Below, in pieces: positions 5,281 to 7,006 of a stretch of 7,006 nt of DNA. The notes under the pieces were generated by a model. That model ran no database searches, was not told the origin of the DNA, and was given only the letters and a program-made list of their open reading frames with translations. Origin of the DNA: Thermoprotei archaeon. Its GTDB lineage: Archaea > Thermoproteota > Methanomethylicia > Nezhaarchaeales > WYZ-LMO8. The stretch lies in assembly GCA_003650865.1 (NCBI GenBank), contig QMSN01000052.1, forward strand, positions 1 to 7,006. Reading direction: 5' to 3'. Both the position numbers and the translations under genes were made by a program. Within the stretch, counting starts at the first letter, position 1; every line of letters starts with the position of its first letter.

Positions 5281-7006
5281 CTGCCATTTGACGTATACGA
5301 GATATGCGTTATCGGGGCAAGCGACGAGGCTCTAATGAGGATTAGCTCCGAGACCGGTGTGGGCCTAAGCCTCGAGGAGATGAGGGCTGTAAAGTCCTAC
5401 TTTGAGTGTGAGGGGAGGAATCCCACTGATGTAGAGCTTCAAATGATAGGGCAGACGTGGTCTGAGCACTGCTACCACAAGACCTTCAAGGGCTTAGTGA
5501 AGACCTCCGATGGCAGGGTTGTAGACAACATGTTTAGGACCTACATAGCCTCAGTGGTGAGGGAGCTCAACCCAGACTGGTGCGTATCAGTCTTTGAGGA
5601 TAACGCTGGGATAGTGGATTTCGTCGACGGCTACGCTATAGCAGTGAAGGTTGAAACTCATAACCACCCGTCAGCCATAGAGCCTTTCGGCGGGGCAGCT
5701 ACGGGCATTGGGGGAGTCATAAGGGATATACTTGGCGTGTGGGCTGACCCCATAGCGAACACCGACGTGTTGTGCTTCGGGCCGCTCGACTACGACTACT
5801 CTAAACTTCCACCCGGAGTTAAACATCCCAAGTACCTGTTCAAAGGCGTTGTGGCTGGCATAAGCCACTACGGCAACAACATGGGCATACCAACGGTGAA
5901 TGGAGCTATATGCTTCGATGAGGGCTACGTGGGGAATGTCGTTGTATACTGCGGCTGCATAGGCATACTGCCGAAGGACAAGTACATTAGGAGGGTTAAG
6001 CCTGGAGACTCGATAATAATAGCTGGAGGTAGGACTGGTAGAGATGGGATACATGGAGTAACGTTTGCGTCGGCCGAGCTAACGGAGGAGTCTGAGGAGA
6101 CCTCTAGGTCAGCCGTTCAGATACCTAATCCCATAGAGGAGGAGAAGCTGAAGAGGGCCATACTCAGGATTAGGGATGAGGGCCTCGGGTCTGGGATAAC
6201 GGATCTCGGTGGAGGAGGCATTTCCTGTGCAACTGGTGAGATGGCCAATAAGTATGGGTGTGGAGCTGTAGTTGAGCTGTCCAAGGTTAAGCTTAAGGAC
6301 CCTGACATGAAGCCGTGGGAGATATGGGTCTCAGAGTCTCAAGAGAGGATGTTCTTAGCCGTGCCACCGGAGAACGTGGAGAAGGTGCTTGAGGTCTTCG
6401 AGGATGAGGATGTTGAGGCTGTTGAGATAGGCAAGTTTACTGATGACGGTAGGCTCAGGGTCCTCTATAGGGGTTACGTAGTCGCAGACTTGGAGGTAGG
6501 CTTTCTATTTAGCCCACCTAAAGCCGTTAGGTACGCTGAGGTCGCTGTCGAGGAGCGTGAGGACCCCAAGTTCGATCAGCCTAAAGATCTAGGCGAGGTT
6601 TTAGTGAAGCTCCTATCGTCGCCCAACGTAGCTAGCAGGGAGCAAGTCATAAGGACTTACGACCACGAGGTCAAGGGGATGACTGCCATAAAGCCCCTCC
6701 AAGGATTTAGGGGAGGTCCAAACGATGCTGCGGTTATGAAGCCCCTGCCCTCCTCTTGGGCTGGCATCGTCATATCGTGTGGTGTAAAGCCCAGCTACGG
6801 GAAGATAGACCCCTACTGGATGGCTGCCTCAAGCATTGATGAGGCCGTGAGGAACAATGTGTGCGTTGGTGGCAGGAGGTGGTCTCTACTAGATAACTTC
6901 ACTTGGGGGAACCCGGAGAAGCCTGATAGAATGGCTGGCCTGCTTAGAGCAGTTGAGGGATGCTACTACGCAGCTAAGCTCCTTAAAGCCCCCTTCATAT
7001 CGGGCA
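5281..7006 (+). CDS. purL: PurL, FGAM synthase catalytic subunit; 3' end outside window, probable CTG start
   Basis: ATP-dependent amidation of FGAR to FGAM, using ammonia from PurQ. The frame is open for 575 codons to the right edge. Seen: MIGQTWSEHCYHKTFKG (55-71) with catalytic His63; KVETHNHPSAIEPFGGAATGIGG (123-145), the ATP and metal loop; NNMGIPTVNG (199-208); PGDSIIIAGGRTGRDGIHG (241-259); GITDLGGGGISCA (305-317); and DHEVKGMT (461-468), opening the second half. The N-terminal part LPFDVYEICVIGASDEAL continues family-like sequence ahead of the only in-frame ATG (5335), and no ATG, GTG or TTG lies between 5281 and 5335. AGGAGG, 6 nt before CTG 5281, therefore points to that CTG; ATG 5335 (18 residues shorter) is the alternative. 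purQ is not seen and may lie downstream. Confidence 0.94.
   Translation, partial: MPFDVYEICVIGASDEALMRISSETGVGLSLEEMRAVKSYFECEGRNPTDVELQMIGQTWSEHCYHKTFKGLVKTSDGRVVDNMFRTYIASVVRELNPDWCVSVFEDNAGIVDFVDGYAIAVKVETHNHPSAIEPFGGAATGIGGVIRDILGVWADPIANTDVLCFGPLDYDYSKLPPGVKHPKYLFKGVVAGISHYGNNMGIPTVNGAICFDEGYVGNVVVYCGCIGILPKDKYIRRVKPGDSIIIAGGRTGRDGIHGVTFASAELTEESEETSRSAVQIPNPIEEEKLKRAILRIRDEGLGSGITDLGGGGISCATGEMANKYGCGAVVELSKVKLKDPDMKPWEIWVSESQERMFLAVPPENVEKVLEVFEDEDVEAVEIGKFTDDGRLRVLYRGYVVADLEVGFLFSPPKAVRYAEVAVEEREDPKFDQPKDLGEVLVKLLSSPNVASREQVIRTYDHEVKGMTAIKPLQGFRGGPNDAAVMKPLPSSWAGIVISCGVKPSYGKIDPYWMAASSIDEAVRNNVCVGGRRWSLLDNFTWGNPEKPDRMAGLLRAVEGCYYAAKLLKAPFISG

Noticed and set aside
5671..6054. Minus-strand open frame of 127 codons within purL
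   Set aside because: Composition mirrors the purL codons and no family is recognisable; it is a shadow of the conserved purL frame.

Overview
The window looks like chromosomal DNA of a thermophilic archaeon, probably of the TACK/Thermoproteota side, though I cannot place it further. Pointers are arginine codons dominated by AGG/AGA, TATA-like boxes 26-30 bases ahead of start codons (leaderless transcripts), a tRNA-Val with an encoded CCA, an archaeal long-type FKBP, and separate PurS and PurL subunits. I see no mobile elements, CRISPR or long repeats, and no gene-free stretch over 300 bases.

Layout: (1) 1-765, minus: 5' part of an FKBP-type prolyl isomerase with a Glu/Lys-rich tail, running off the left edge. 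(2) 847-1080, plus: hypC, divergent from the FKBP gene across a palindromic TATA box. (3) 1087-1644, minus: a small YfcE/MJ0936/Vps29-like metallophosphoesterase lying between hypC and hypD. (4) 1702-2860, plus: hypD, whose reading frame is broken by 25 extra bases. (5) 2855-4006, minus: class V PLP aminotransferase. (6) 4066-4722, minus: O6-alkylguanine-DNA alkyltransferase. (7) 4834-4910, plus: tRNA-Val(GAC). (8) 5010-5270 and 5281-7006, plus: purS and the start of purL, which runs off the right edge.

HypC and HypD together build the Fe(CN)2CO unit of [NiFe]-hydrogenases, so the organism should carry such a hydrogenase. PurS and PurL form FGAM synthase of purine synthesis; the glutaminase PurQ is not visible here. 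The other genes are housekeeping neighbours with no evident joint pathway.

The main discovery is in hypD. Just after the catalytic Cys codon, the frame runs into 25 extra bases with an in-frame TAA, then resumes perfectly in another frame. The RNA around the extra bases folds by hand into a textbook archaeal bulge-helix-bulge (3-nt bulge, 4-bp helix, 3-nt bulge). Removing 25 nt at the bulges restores the conserved Cys-Gly-Thr-His-Glu motif and a 377-residue HypD. This is best read as a protein-gene intron spliced by the tRNA-splicing endonuclease. A second oddity is that purL seems to have no usual start codon at its expected beginning; a strong AGGAGG sits 6 nt before an in-frame CTG.
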